Source of the DNA: Stenotrophomonas maltophilia
Lineage (GTDB): Bacteria; Pseudomonadota; Gammaproteobacteria; Xanthomonadales; Xanthomonadaceae
Direction: 5' to 3'
DNA length: 64,000 bases
Assembly: GCF_023518235.1 (NCBI RefSeq)
Contig: NZ_CP090423.1
Span: 372,001 to 436,000 of the forward strand
Part shown: one piece after another, positions 1 to 8,765 of the stretch
Layout: every line of letters starts with the position of its first letter
Position numbering within the stretch: the stretch's first letter is position 1
Made by a program: the position numbers and the translations under genes
The notes under the pieces: generated by a model
Told to the model about the DNA's origin: nothing
The model's input: the letters and a program-made list of their open reading frames with translations, nothing else
The model's database searches: none

Positions 1-2
1 TG

Positions 3-134
3 GGGTTCGACGGGGTGCTCTACCTGGAGCACCCGGAGCCGGGGCAGGTGGTCGAGGTGGCGGGGGTCTGCAGGGCCCGGTTGCCGGCAGACCTTGGCTC
101 TGCGCAAACGGTGGTGTCGCTGGCCTGCCAGTGA
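3..134 (+). CDS. C-terminal end of an unidentified protein (cut by window edge)
   Basis: An open frame enters from the left edge and stops at a TGA at 132-134, giving about 43 residues (GFDGVLYLEHPEPGQ...VSLACQ). The composition looks protein-like and it runs in the direction of the restriction genes that follow. I do not recognise the family, and a chance open frame cannot be excluded at this length. The next 108 bases are free of genes and would hold the promoter of the restriction-modification operon. Confidence 0.35.
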   Translation, partial: GFDGVLYLEHPEPGQVVEVAGVCRARLPADLGSAQTVVSLACQ

Positions 135-242
135 TCCTCCAACCCTTGGAAAACAAAGGTTTGAGCTGTCTCAGGCCTTGCGACACTGGCCCTGCATCCT
201 TTGGCTGAACGATACTGTGGGCCTGTCTAAGGGGATCATTGG

Positions 243-1763
243 ATGCCACTGCTTTCTTGGTTCAATCGCGATGCGGACCTTACTCGCGCCGCCTTGACGC
301 CTTACCGGTTGCTGGAGCCGGTCGCCAAGCTTTCCTATGGGGACGAAGATTCCCCGAACATGCTCATCGAGGGGGACAACCTCGATGCGCTCAAGGCTCT
401 GCTTCCTTACTATGCAGGTCAGGTGAAATGCATCTTTATCGATCCGCCCTACAACACCCAGTCGGCGGTCAGCGATCACTACGACGATAACATTGAACAC
501 TCTCAATGGTTGTCGATGATGTATCCCCGCCTTGAACTGTTGAAGGATCTCTTGGCCGAAGAGGGCTCCATTTGGATCACACTGGACGACAACGAAGCCC
601 ACTACTTCAAGGTCATAGCTGACGAAGTATTTCAGCGGAAAAACTTCATTGCGAATGTAATTTGGAACAAAATATATTCCCCGAAGAACTCGGCACGCCA
701 TTTCTCGGTAGATCATGACCACGTGTTCATTTACGCAAAGAATGCAGAAAAGTGGTTTCCGAATCCTATGCCGAGGACGGAAAAGCAGGATAAGGCATAC
801 ACTAATAAAGATGGTGATCCTAGGGGGCCGTGGAAGGCAGGTGATCTTTCGGCACGTAATTTCTATGGTGCTGGCACCTATCCCATTACCACTCCATCGG
901 GTCGAGTGATCCCGGGTCCGCCGAATGGTATGTATTGGCGAGTTTCGCAAGCCAAGCTGGCTGAGATGGATGCAGATAACCGGATCTGGTGGGGAAAGGG
1001 TGGGAATAATGTCCCGGCAATCAAAAGGTTTCTGTCTGAGGTAAAGCAAGGGCGCGTTCCGCAAACTATTTGGCCTTATGCTGAGGTCGGTCACACGCAG
1101 GACGCGAAAAAAGAAGTGGTTGCGCTATTTGGCGATGATCACTTTTCAACGCCCAAGCCAGAAGCGCTAATTCGGCGTGTTATGGAAATAGCGACGAAGC
1201 CCGGCGATCTAGTCCTGGATAGTTTTTTAGGTTCAGGCACCACGGCGGCAGTGGCCCACAAGATGGGCCGGCAGTGGATCGGCATTGAGATGGGTGAGCA
1301 CGCACGCACGCACTGCCAGCCGAGGCTTTTGAAGGTGGTGGACGGCGAACAAGGCGGAGTATCGAAAGAACTCAGCTGGGACGGGGGAGGTGGTTTCCGC
1401 TTCTACAAGTTGGGGGTTCCCGTGTTCGATGAGAGTGGTCACATCCGAGAGGGCATCCGCTTCGAACACTTGGCCGCACACGTGTGGTTTGCTGAGACCG
1501 GCGCCGCGCGCTCCACCCGTGCGCCCAAGACGGCATTCCTGGGCGAGCACCATGGTGTGGGCTACTACCTGCTGTTCAACGGAATCCTTGGCGACGAAAG
1601 CAAGGCCGGTGGCAACGTGCTGACCAAAAGGGTGTTGCGAGGACTGGAGCCGTTCGACGGACCCAAGGTGATTTACGGTGAGTCCTGCGACTTGCCGAAG
1701 GAGCAGCTGGAAGAGCTCCAGATCACCTTCAAACAGACTCCCTATGACATAAAGGCGCGTTGA
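243..1763 (+). CDS. mod: Type III restriction-modification system DNA adenine methyltransferase (Mod)
   Basis: This is an S-adenosylmethionine-dependent N6-adenine methyltransferase that modifies the recognition site and gives type III systems their specificity. The catalytic motif IV DPPYNT is at residues 67-72 and the AdoMet-binding motif DSFLGSGTT at 326-334. That order (IV before I) is the beta class used by type III Mod subunits. The stretch between the motifs, about residues 120-310, is the usual position of the target-recognition domain and is visibly richer in A+T than the ends of the gene, which suggests exchange of that domain. At 506 residues it is a little short for Mod proteins but complete. 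The stop overlaps the start of res, so the two are translationally coupled. Confidence 0.93.
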   Translation: MPLLSWFNRDADLTRAALTPYRLLEPVAKLSYGDEDSPNMLIEGDNLDALKALLPYYAGQVKCIFIDPPYNTQSAVSDHYDDNIEHSQWLSMMYPRLELLKDLLAEEGSIWITLDDNEAHYFKVIADEVFQRKNFIANVIWNKIYSPKNSARHFSVDHDHVFIYAKNAEKWFPNPMPRTEKQDKAYTNKDGDPRGPWKAGDLSARNFYGAGTYPITTPSGRVIPGPPNGMYWRVSQAKLAEMDADNRIWWGKGGNNVPAIKRFLSEVKQGRVPQTIWPYAEVGHTQDAKKEVVALFGDDHFSTPKPEALIRRVMEIATKPGDLVLDSFLGSGTTAAVAHKMGRQWIGIEMGEHARTHCQPRLLKVVDGEQGGVSKELSWDGGGGFRFYKLGVPVFDESGHIREGIRFEHLAAHVWFAETGAARSTRAPKTAFLGEHHGVGYYLLFNGILGDESKAGGNVLTKRVLRGLEPFDGPKVIYGESCDLPKEQLEELQITFKQTPYDIKAR

Positions 1764-4411
1764 CGATGGCTCTCTCCCTGAAGGTGTATCAGCAGCGGGC
1801 CCTGTCCAGCCTTGCTCAGTTCTTGGAAGACGCACGGTTGAGTGGTCCCGAATCTGCGTTCGAGAGGAACGTGGATCCGGGTCTGGTCACGAACTACAAG
1901 CCCATGCCGGGAATGGAAGCCACCCCTTACGTGTGCCTGCGCATACCCACGGGTGGTGGAAAGACCGTGATGGGTGCGCACATCATTCAAGCGGCAGGGG
2001 ATACTTACCTGGAACGGACGTATCCGCTGGTCATGTGGATGGTGCCCACCACCCAGATCAAGACCCAGACGCTGGAAGCGTTCAAGGATCCCCGTCACCC
2101 CTACCGCCAGGAGCTTGATGAGGCTTTCGGTGGCAAGGTGGCGGTGTTCGATGTCGAAGACTTCACTCACATTCGCCCCGCCGATCTGGGCACGAAGGTT
2201 TGCGTGGTGATTTCCACGATGGCTGCCCTTCGCGTGGAGAACCAGGACGGCCGCAAGGTCTACGAGCATCACGAGGACTTGGAGACACACTTCGCCGGAA
2301 GCGTGTCCGATCTGCCTTATCTGGAGCAGAACGCAGCGGGCAAGGCCATCGCCTCGTTCGCCAACCTGCTTAAGCTTCACGGTCCGTTGGTCATCACCGA
2401 CGAGGCGCACAACGCCAACACCCCGCTGTCCTACGAGGTCTACCAACGTCTGGGTGCAAAGCTAGTGGTGGAGTTGACCGCCACGCCGGAAGCTAGCAAG
2501 AGCAACGTGCTGGTCAGCGTCAGTGCCTTCGAGCTGAAGGTGGCCAACATGATCAAGTTCCCAGTCGTGCTCAAGGAGCATGTGGGGCAATGGGAAGCGG
2601 CGGTAGGCAGCGCTGTAGCCCGTCGCAACGAGCTGGGCAAGACCGCGCTTAATGAGCAGCCGGACTACATCCGCCCCATCCTGCTGATCCAGGCTGAGAA
2701 CGCCAAAGGAACGGCCACTGTGGAAGAGGTCAATCGGCACCTCATCGATATCGAGAAAGTCCCAGAGAATGCCATCGCCATCGCCACCGGCGACCAACGG
2801 GAAATCGACGGCGTCGACCTGTTCGCCAAGGACTGCCCCATCGAGGTCATCATCACCAAGCAGGCCCTCAAGGAGGGCTGGGACTGTTCGTTCGCCTACG
2901 TCTTCTGCTCGGTGGCCCAGGTCAAGAGCGACAAGGACATCCAGCAGCTGTTGGGCCGTGTGCTGCGGATGCCGTATGCCACCCGGCGCAAGCAGGAGGC
3001 CATGAACAAGGCCTACGCCCACGTCACCACCACCCACTTCAACGTGGCGGCGGCAGAGCTGACCAAGTCGCTCATTGACATTGGCTTCAATCCGTTGGAA
3101 GCCGTGGGCGCCGTCCAGCGTGAACCGACACCTGGGCCTGGCTTGGGCCTGCAAGGCGGAGCGAATCCTGTCCCCACACCGCCCAAGACGACCGTGGCGG
3201 TCAGCAAGCCACCGGACCTGACCAACGTGCCCGAGCGCGACCAAGGCAACGTGGTGTTCGTGCCCTACGGGGAAGGCAAGGGCGGAACGGTCGAGATCAC
3301 GGGGGAGGTGGATGATTCCACGGTGGAGGCGATCACTCTGGCCGCCCCTGCAAAGGAACGCGAGGAAGTTGCGGCCACCATCGAGCGTCACCAGATCGCT
3401 TCCAAGGCCGTCAAGGCTCCCAGCCAGAACGGGGCCGTTTTCAGTGTTCCCCGCCTTTGCGTCATGGAGCAGGGCGAACTGGAGTTCATCGAAAGCGGCG
3501 CGGTGCCGCCCGGGTTCATGTGGGATCTGCTGGCTTACCCGCCGGATCTGTCCAGCCTCAAGTTCAACGCCGACAGCCAGACCTTCGAAGTCGATCTGGT
3601 GGATGAAAAGGTCACCTACACCAAGATCGACGACGACGTGAACACCTACCTTCCGGGCTTTGCCAAGGACCGGACCGAGGCGGACCTGGTGGGGTGGTTG
3701 GACCAGAAGATCCGCGACCCAGCCGTGAAGCAACCCGTGTTGCGGGAGTGGGTGCGCCGGGCCATCAGCGGTCTGTCCCAGGACCGGGGCTTCTCCCTAT
3801 CGCAACTGCTCAATGGCCAGTTCGTCCTCCGGCGCAAGCTGAGTGAGCAGCTCCAGCTCGCCAAGGTCGAGGCACTGAAGGACGGCTTCCAGCAGGCCCT
3901 GTTCGGCGATGCCGCCGAGGTCGTGGTCAGCGACGAGCCCGACGCGATGTTCACCTACCCGGCGGACATGACCCTGTATCCGGCGCACTCCTACTACCAG
4001 GGCGGCACCTACCGGTTCCGCAAGCACTACTACCCCTTCGTGGGCGACCTTCAGTGGAAGACCGCTGGCGGTAAGGTGGGCGAGGAGTTCCTCTGCGCCC
4101 AGGCCATCGACCAGCTGGACGAGGTGGAGTTCTGGGTGCGCAACTTGGTGGATCGCAGCCAGTTCTGGATGCCCACGGCCAAGCAACGCACCTATCCGGA
4201 CTTCGTCGCTCGTCTCAAGGACGGGCGCCTATTGGTTGTGGAATACAAGGGCGGGGACCGTTACTCATCCGACACCGAGAAGGAAAAGCGGATGGTGGGC
4301 GAGCTCTGGGCGACCAAGAGCAAGGGCAAGGGGATCTACCTAATGGCCCAGCTGAAGGACGAGAAGGGCAACAGCGTCACCGAGCAGTTGAAGGCGGCAA
4401 TCGGGGCTTAA
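1760..4411 (+). CDS. res: Type III restriction enzyme helicase/nuclease subunit (Res)
   Basis: Res is the ATP-dependent translocase and endonuclease that works with Mod to cut DNA with unmethylated sites. Helicase motif I GGGKT is at residues 65-69 and the DEAH box at 214-217. A PD-(D/E)XK nuclease signature near the C-terminus (P813-D814 with E828-Y-K830) has all expected acidic and lysine residues. The 883-residue length fits the family. The start is TTG 1760, overlapping the mod stop, with an ATG two codons inside (1766) as an equally good alternative. Shedu and Abi-type genes follow immediately. Confidence 0.93.
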   Translation: MTMALSLKVYQQRALSSLAQFLEDARLSGPESAFERNVDPGLVTNYKPMPGMEATPYVCLRIPTGGGKTVMGAHIIQAAGDTYLERTYPLVMWMVPTTQIKTQTLEAFKDPRHPYRQELDEAFGGKVAVFDVEDFTHIRPADLGTKVCVVISTMAALRVENQDGRKVYEHHEDLETHFAGSVSDLPYLEQNAAGKAIASFANLLKLHGPLVITDEAHNANTPLSYEVYQRLGAKLVVELTATPEASKSNVLVSVSAFELKVANMIKFPVVLKEHVGQWEAAVGSAVARRNELGKTALNEQPDYIRPILLIQAENAKGTATVEEVNRHLIDIEKVPENAIAIATGDQREIDGVDLFAKDCPIEVIITKQALKEGWDCSFAYVFCSVAQVKSDKDIQQLLGRVLRMPYATRRKQEAMNKAYAHVTTTHFNVAAAELTKSLIDIGFNPLEAVGAVQREPTPGPGLGLQGGANPVPTPPKTTVAVSKPPDLTNVPERDQGNVVFVPYGEGKGGTVEITGEVDDSTVEAITLAAPAKEREEVAATIERHQIASKAVKAPSQNGAVFSVPRLCVMEQGELEFIESGAVPPGFMWDLLAYPPDLSSLKFNADSQTFEVDLVDEKVTYTKIDDDVNTYLPGFAKDRTEADLVGWLDQKIRDPAVKQPVLREWVRRAISGLSQDRGFSLSQLLNGQFVLRRKLSEQLQLAKVEALKDGFQQALFGDAAEVVVSDEPDAMFTYPADMTLYPAHSYYQGGTYRFRKHYYPFVGDLQWKTAGGKVGEEFLCAQAIDQLDEVEFWVRNLVDRSQFWMPTAKQRTYPDFVARLKDGRLLVVEYKGGDRYSSDTEKEKRMVGELWATKSKGKGIYLMAQLKDEKGNSVTEQLKAAIGA

Positions 4412-4424
4412 GCGGGGAGGCGAT

Positions 4425-5492
4425 ATGGAAAAGCCAGGACAAGTCCAGAAGGTCGTCAGGAAGACGGCCAGCAGTGGCAAGGTGGACTACGCACCACCAG
4501 TTGTGCTCAATGAGACCAGCAAGAGCAAGCTGCACGCCCTGGCTTGGTTCATTCCACATAGCGATGGTCGAACCACATTTTCGCTGAAGCTCGAAGGTTT
4601 CGTGAAGGCGAAGGATCAGCCTTGGATCGAGGACAAGGCCAAGACCCTCACGTTGTCGGAAACTTCGTCCCTCCAGCTGCTCAAATACCTACAGACACAT
4701 CTGCCCCTTGCCGCTCAGTCGGAAACAGGTGAGTTCATCTTAATTCGGGTGGCCAACGGCGAGGCCAACCTGACGGGCCACGATCCTCAAGAACTGGTGG
4801 GTGCCCTGACAAAGGTCCTGTCGCAGTCGGAGTTGCTGGGCCATTTGTCCAGCACTGAACTCACGCATGAGTTGAGCACGGCGCTGCGTGGGTCAATCCG
4901 TCTGAGCGAGATGCGATCAGCCGTGGCCGAACTGCGCTCCAATCTGGGAAGCGGTGAGGCAGGGGAGCAGACCTATCAGGCCTGGTGTGAGAAGCACTGT
5001 TGGGCGTTCGGAAATGCCTATGTGGTCCGTGACGAAGTCAGGGCCATTTCGACTGGAGACAACCTTGACCTGTTGTTGCCGAACGTGATCGCCGGCTATC
5101 GGGACATCGTTGAGTTGAAACGGCCGGACAAAGAGGTTCTGCTCTACGACGCCGCTCACAAGAATTATTACTTTTCGGCAGACGTTTCCCGGGCCATCGG
5201 CCAATGCCACCGGTATCTGGACATCCTCCACCAAGCTGCGAAAGATGGGCTTCTAGACCACAAAGAGGTGGTGGCCTATCACCCCCGCGCCACGATTGTG
5301 ATTGGCCGATCGCACGGATGGACCGACGAACAGCAGCGTGCACTTCATGGGCTCAATCGCCGTCTCCACGGCATCTCTGTAATGACCTACGACCATCTGC
5401 TGGCTCAAGGCGAGCGCCTTATTGAAATGATGAGCCCCGCAGAGGGTGCTGATGCGGAGTCGGCGGTTGAGGAGGACGATATCCCATGGTGA
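4425..5492 (+). CDS. sduA: Shedu-type anti-phage nuclease (DUF4263 family)
   Basis: Shedu proteins are single-gene anti-phage systems with a PD-(D/E)XK-type nuclease domain. The C-terminal half (about 180-340) shows the family pattern: an 'AWCEKHCWAFG' segment, acidic D212/D215 in DNLDLL, the E230-L-K232 catalytic element inside IVELKRP, and the SRAIGQ segment ending at Q260. The N-terminal 180 residues are a separate region that I do not recognise, as is usual in this family, where it is thought to regulate the nuclease. ATG 4425 follows a GGGGAGG ribosome-binding site, 13 bases after the res stop, so it probably belongs to the same transcript. Confidence 0.85.
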   Translation: MEKPGQVQKVVRKTASSGKVDYAPPVVLNETSKSKLHALAWFIPHSDGRTTFSLKLEGFVKAKDQPWIEDKAKTLTLSETSSLQLLKYLQTHLPLAAQSETGEFILIRVANGEANLTGHDPQELVGALTKVLSQSELLGHLSSTELTHELSTALRGSIRLSEMRSAVAELRSNLGSGEAGEQTYQAWCEKHCWAFGNAYVVRDEVRAISTGDNLDLLLPNVIAGYRDIVELKRPDKEVLLYDAAHKNYYFSADVSRAIGQCHRYLDILHQAAKDGLLDHKEVVAYHPRATIVIGRSHGWTDEQQRALHGLNRRLHGISVMTYDHLLAQGERLIEMMSPAEGADAESAVEEDDIPW

Positions 5493-5541
5493 TCATTCGC
5501 CGAATCGTCGGGACCTTTCCTAGAGCCTTGCGAAGCCACCC

Positions 5542-6354
5542 ATGTCCAGTTTGAGTCCTCGCGAGAAACGGAAACTTGAAGATCTGTTCGGCATGAGCAG
5601 TGGTTACGTCCTCGATTTTTCGAACAATTCTTTTGCTCGGTTCTTCGAAGAGGAGGTTAATCGAGACATCTATGGCGGGGCATACAGTGGCAATGGCTCG
5701 TCCAAAGCCAACCACCTGCGCAGCTTCTGGACCAGAGAAGATGACTCGTTGGTGGGGCGGGTCATCCACGGACTGCTAGAGCACTGCCGGGACACCGGGC
5801 ATTCGGCATTGGAGCGGCAGGCACTCTTCAGGGATTGCGAAGCCATTGCAGCGCGACTGGCGCAAGCCAAGCCGGTGGAGGACATCGAGGCCATCGATGG
5901 CGACACAGAAGACTTCCAGAAGGTGGCTAAAGCCGCCAGGGAGTGCTTCGAGCGTAACGAGCCAGAGCAAGGCTTGGATCGGCTACATACGTTCCTGGTC
6001 AAGTTCCTTCGCAAGCTTTGCGAGGAGCACGGCATCCCCAGGGACCGGTCGGTGCCATTGGGTGGCCTTATGGGCGCCTACGTGAAGCGCGTCAAGGAAG
6101 AAGGTCTTCTGACTTCCCAGATGGCAGAGCACATCCTGAAAGGCGCGACCACGATCTTCGGTCAATACGACTACGTGCGGAACAACCACACGATGGCCCA
6201 TGACAATCCGGTGCTGGCATACGACGAGGCACTTCTGATCGCCAGCAACGTCGCCAGCACGGTGCGCTTCATCAAGGCCTGCGAGGAGAAGTGGAAGCTC
6301 GCACGGCAGCAAGAAGAAGCGGCTGCTGCCGAGGACTTGGAGATCCCGTTTTAG
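5542..6354 (+). CDS. Abortive-infection family protein with Abi-C domain
   Basis: The last 90 residues match the abortive infection C-terminal (Abi-C) domain: a helical segment followed by R213-N214...A-H220 and then an amphipathic helix (ASNVASTVRFIKACEEK). The R-N...H pattern is the one shared with HEPN-type RNases. The N-terminal 140 residues (DFSNNSFARFFEE, GSSKANHLRSFW) are characteristic of this two-part protein type, but their role is unknown to me. The gene is downstream of the Shedu gene on the same strand with a 49-base gap. I infer phage defence by cell shutdown; no activity is shown by sequence alone. Confidence 0.75.
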   Translation: MSSLSPREKRKLEDLFGMSSGYVLDFSNNSFARFFEEEVNRDIYGGAYSGNGSSKANHLRSFWTREDDSLVGRVIHGLLEHCRDTGHSALERQALFRDCEAIAARLAQAKPVEDIEAIDGDTEDFQKVAKAARECFERNEPEQGLDRLHTFLVKFLRKLCEEHGIPRDRSVPLGGLMGAYVKRVKEEGLLTSQMAEHILKGATTIFGQYDYVRNNHTMAHDNPVLAYDEALLIASNVASTVRFIKACEEKWKLARQQEEAAAAEDLEIPF

Positions 6355-6369
6355 TCGTCTGGCGAGTTG

Positions 6370-7632
6370 CTACCGCACCCGCACAAGTTGATCCCAGCGA
6401 GTGGTGTAAGCCGGCGACAAGTTTTTCTGGTTCATCGCCCACACGGGCTTGGCCAGCGCTGGCCCCTTCGATCGCCAAGCCGAGGACGCCATGCCCATGG
6501 TGCCCCGGCCGAACTTCGCGTTGGCCTGGTCCATGACCTTCATGAGCGCTTGCGAGCGGGGGTCGATGCCGGCGAACAGGTCGCCCTGATGGACGTCGCC
6601 GTGCGTGAGGTCGAGCAATCCCACGCCGGCTTTCTTGTAGCGGTAGCCGTCCTTCCACATGGCGTTGGCTAACCCTTGCGCCACCAACAGCACTTCGCGG
6701 GTGTCACTCGTCGGCCCGATGAAGTTGAAGGCCTTGCTGGGGTGATACTGCGCCGCGCCGGGCTTGAAGGGGTTGGTGTTGAGCCACACCCACACCCCAC
6801 TCGCCTGGAGCGAGCGCGACCGCAGCTTTTCACACGCCCGCTGGGCGAACGTGGACACGGCTTGCTGGAGGTCATCCAGCGAAGTGACCTCTTGGCCGAA
6901 AGAGCGCGACACAACGATCTGCTGCCGCTCCGGTTCCACTTCCTCCAGGTCGCTGCACACCACCCCCTGCAGCTCCCGCTGGGTTCGGGCCAGCGTGACC
7001 CCGTAACGGGCCCGCAGGGTGTCGGGATCGGCGCGGGCCAGGTCGGCCGCGGTGAGGATGCCTTCGGCGCCCAGCTTGGCCGTGAGCTTGCGCCCCACGC
7101 CCCACACGTCTTCCACCGGATAAGTTTCCAGCTCGGGCGAACCGGGGAGGGCGGTGACCACCCCGTGCGACGTCTTCTTGGCCAGCTTGTTGGCGAGCTT
7201 TGCCAACGTCTTCGTAGGACCGATGCCCACGCAACACGGAATGCCCACCCATTGGAGGATCTGGGCACGCGCTTGCCGGGCCATCGCCTCACGTTGTTCC
7301 GCCGGCACACCGTCGAACGTCACGAACGATTCGTCAATGGAGTAGACCTCCACGCGCGGGAACCACTCCCGCAGCACCGACACCACGCGACCTGACAGAT
7401 CACCGTAGAGACCGAAGTTGGCCGAGAAGATTCGCAGCTGCCGCCGGATGTGGGGCGGCACCTCGTGGATGGGCTGGCCCATCTTCACGCCCAGATCCTT
7501 GCACTCTTGGCTGCGGGCGATCGCGCAGCCGTCGTTGTTAGACAAGATGCACACCGGCTGGCCGCGCAACGACGGGTTGAAAACCCGCTCGCAAGACGCG
7601 TAGAAGTTGTTCCCGTCCACCAAGCCGAACAC
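6370..7632 (-). CDS. umuC: Y-family DNA polymerase V catalytic subunit UmuC
   Basis: This is an error-prone lesion-bypass polymerase acting with UmuD'. The N-terminus (GLVDGNNFYASCE) carries the first catalytic aspartate, YSIDESF carries the second acidic pair, and GIGPTKTLAKLANKLAKK is the fingers region of UmuC/DinB enzymes. The 420-residue length is standard for UmuC. The start is GTG 7632, preceded by a GAGGGAA ribosome-binding site, which aligns with known UmuC N-termini. It lies on the opposite strand to the defence genes and converges with the Abi gene, leaving only 15 bases between stops. It is third in the umuD-orf-umuC operon. Confidence 0.95.
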   Translation of the reverse strand: MFGLVDGNNFYASCERVFNPSLRGQPVCILSNNDGCAIARSQECKDLGVKMGQPIHEVPPHIRRQLRIFSANFGLYGDLSGRVVSVLREWFPRVEVYSIDESFVTFDGVPAEQREAMARQARAQILQWVGIPCCVGIGPTKTLAKLANKLAKKTSHGVVTALPGSPELETYPVEDVWGVGRKLTAKLGAEGILTAADLARADPDTLRARYGVTLARTQRELQGVVCSDLEEVEPERQQIVVSRSFGQEVTSLDDLQQAVSTFAQRACEKLRSRSLQASGVWVWLNTNPFKPGAAQYHPSKAFNFIGPTSDTREVLLVAQGLANAMWKDGYRYKKAGVGLLDLTHGDVHQGDLFAGIDPRSQALMKVMDQANAKFGRGTMGMASSAWRSKGPALAKPVWAMNQKNLSPAYTTRWDQLVRVR

Positions 7633-7671
7633 GTCAACGTTCCCTCTGATCCATGGAGTGCCAATGGCGCA

Positions 7672-8073
7672 TCACGCCTCTTGGACGATCGACACCCCAG
7701 CCAGTGCGTCGCCGTCGTTTTCGCGGCGCCGCACCTGGGAGAGCACCCCCTCGAACCGTTCCAGTTCGCCCTCATCGGTGGCGGCCCGCCGGTAGGTGTC
7801 CCCGTCGTCGAGCACGTCCACGACAACCGCCACGCCGGTGCCGTCCTCGGCCAGGGTCACCTGACTTTCGTAGATGCAGGTGCCGGTCCAGGAGCGCCAG
7901 CAGCGCAGCGTTTCCCCGTCCAGCCACACCGCCCACCGGTCGTCCATGTCGCGCGGCCAGAGGCCCTCGCGCAGGCGCGCCAGATCGTCGGCGGTGAAGG
8001 CATGGCCACACCGGATCGGCCAGCGGGGCCCTTCCATCGGTTTGAGCTGGCTCCAGCGGCTTGCATCGTCCAT
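7672..8073 (-). CDS. Unknown protein encoded between umuD and umuC
   Basis: This 133-residue soluble, acidic protein is not recognised. It begins one base after the umuD stop and ends 39 bases before umuC, so it is almost certainly co-transcribed with the mutagenesis genes. Its sequence has a run resembling a beta-rich small domain (WAVWLDGETLRCWRSWTGTCIYESQVTL) and a strongly acidic middle (DVLDDGDTYRRAATDEGELERFE). The position suggests a function linked to SOS mutagenesis or damage tolerance, but that is inference from context only. Confidence 0.8.
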   Translation of the reverse strand: MDDASRWSQLKPMEGPRWPIRCGHAFTADDLARLREGLWPRDMDDRWAVWLDGETLRCWRSWTGTCIYESQVTLAEDGTGVAVVVDVLDDGDTYRRAATDEGELERFEGVLSQVRRRENDGDALAGVSIVQEA

Positions 8074-8074
8074 G

Positions 8075-8536
8075 TCAGCGCCTCCATTGCTTGCGGAAAG
8101 ACCAGGTCACCACGCCCCACACGTCGAGCTCCACGTCCTCCGGGACGACGATGGGGGCGTTGGCAGGATTGCCCGAATGGAGCTCGTAGCGCCCGGCGCG
8201 CAGCCGCAATTGCTTGACCGTGAAGCCGCCTTCCCAACACACCATGACGATGTCCCCATGGCGGGCGGTCAGGGAGCGATCCACCACCAGGGTGTCGCCC
8301 GGGAAGATCCCGAACTCGACCATAGACGTGCCCGTGTCCGCTTCAACGTAGAACGTGGCCACCGGGTTTCGAACGACCCGCTGGTTGATGTCCAGCACGT
8401 CCTGCGAGCCGTAGAAGTCTTCAGCAGGCGAGGGGAAGCCACACGTGGCCCGCACCGGCAGCAGGAGCAGCGGCAGGGGAGTCGCGTGGAGGTTGGCGGG
8501 GCCCAGGTAACCGGGCGGAAGCGTGGTGTCGAGCAT
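8075..8536 (-). CDS. umuD: UmuD-type self-cleaving mutagenesis protein (S24 peptidase)
   Basis: UmuD is cleaved by RecA-stimulated autoproteolysis to UmuD', the partner of UmuC. The cleavage site C32-G33 followed by FPSPAED is clear. The catalytic serine is S71 in GTSM and the catalytic lysine K108 in FTVKQL. GDTLVVDRS and GDIVMV are further family signatures. The 153-residue protein is near the usual size and intact. It is the first gene of the operon on the minus strand. I saw no convincing LexA box in the 230 bases upstream, so SOS control is inferred from the family. Confidence 0.93.
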   Translation of the reverse strand: MLDTTLPPGYLGPANLHATPLPLLLLPVRATCGFPSPAEDFYGSQDVLDINQRVVRNPVATFYVEADTGTSMVEFGIFPGDTLVVDRSLTARHGDIVMVCWEGGFTVKQLRLRAGRYELHSGNPANAPIVVPEDVELDVWGVVTWSFRKQWRR

Positions 8537-8765
8537 GGCGGAAGTCTCTACAAGTCAGAATCACCCGGTGAGACGCACCGGGGAGACAGGCTAGCTCCGC
8601 CTCCAGACCCTCGTCATTTAGTATTTCGCTGAACGGGCCCAACCCCTTGTCACTGCGAGGGTGGGGCAAGGCGTGAAACCGATGTGGCGCCGGTCGCGGG
8701 CGGTTCCACGCGCAGGACTGGACCGCCTCGGGTATGCTCCTTCGGCGGGGTAAATCGGGGAATCT

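Noticed and set aside
171..1094. Long open frame on the minus strand opposite the methyltransferase
   Set aside because: It lies antisense to clear Mod coding sequence with all motifs, and its translation has no protein-like pattern.
8610..8640. Possible LexA/SOS box TTAG...GCTGA upstream of umuD
   Set aside because: Only a half-site resembling TTAGTA is present; the second half does not match the known proteobacterial consensus, so SOS control is left as family inference.
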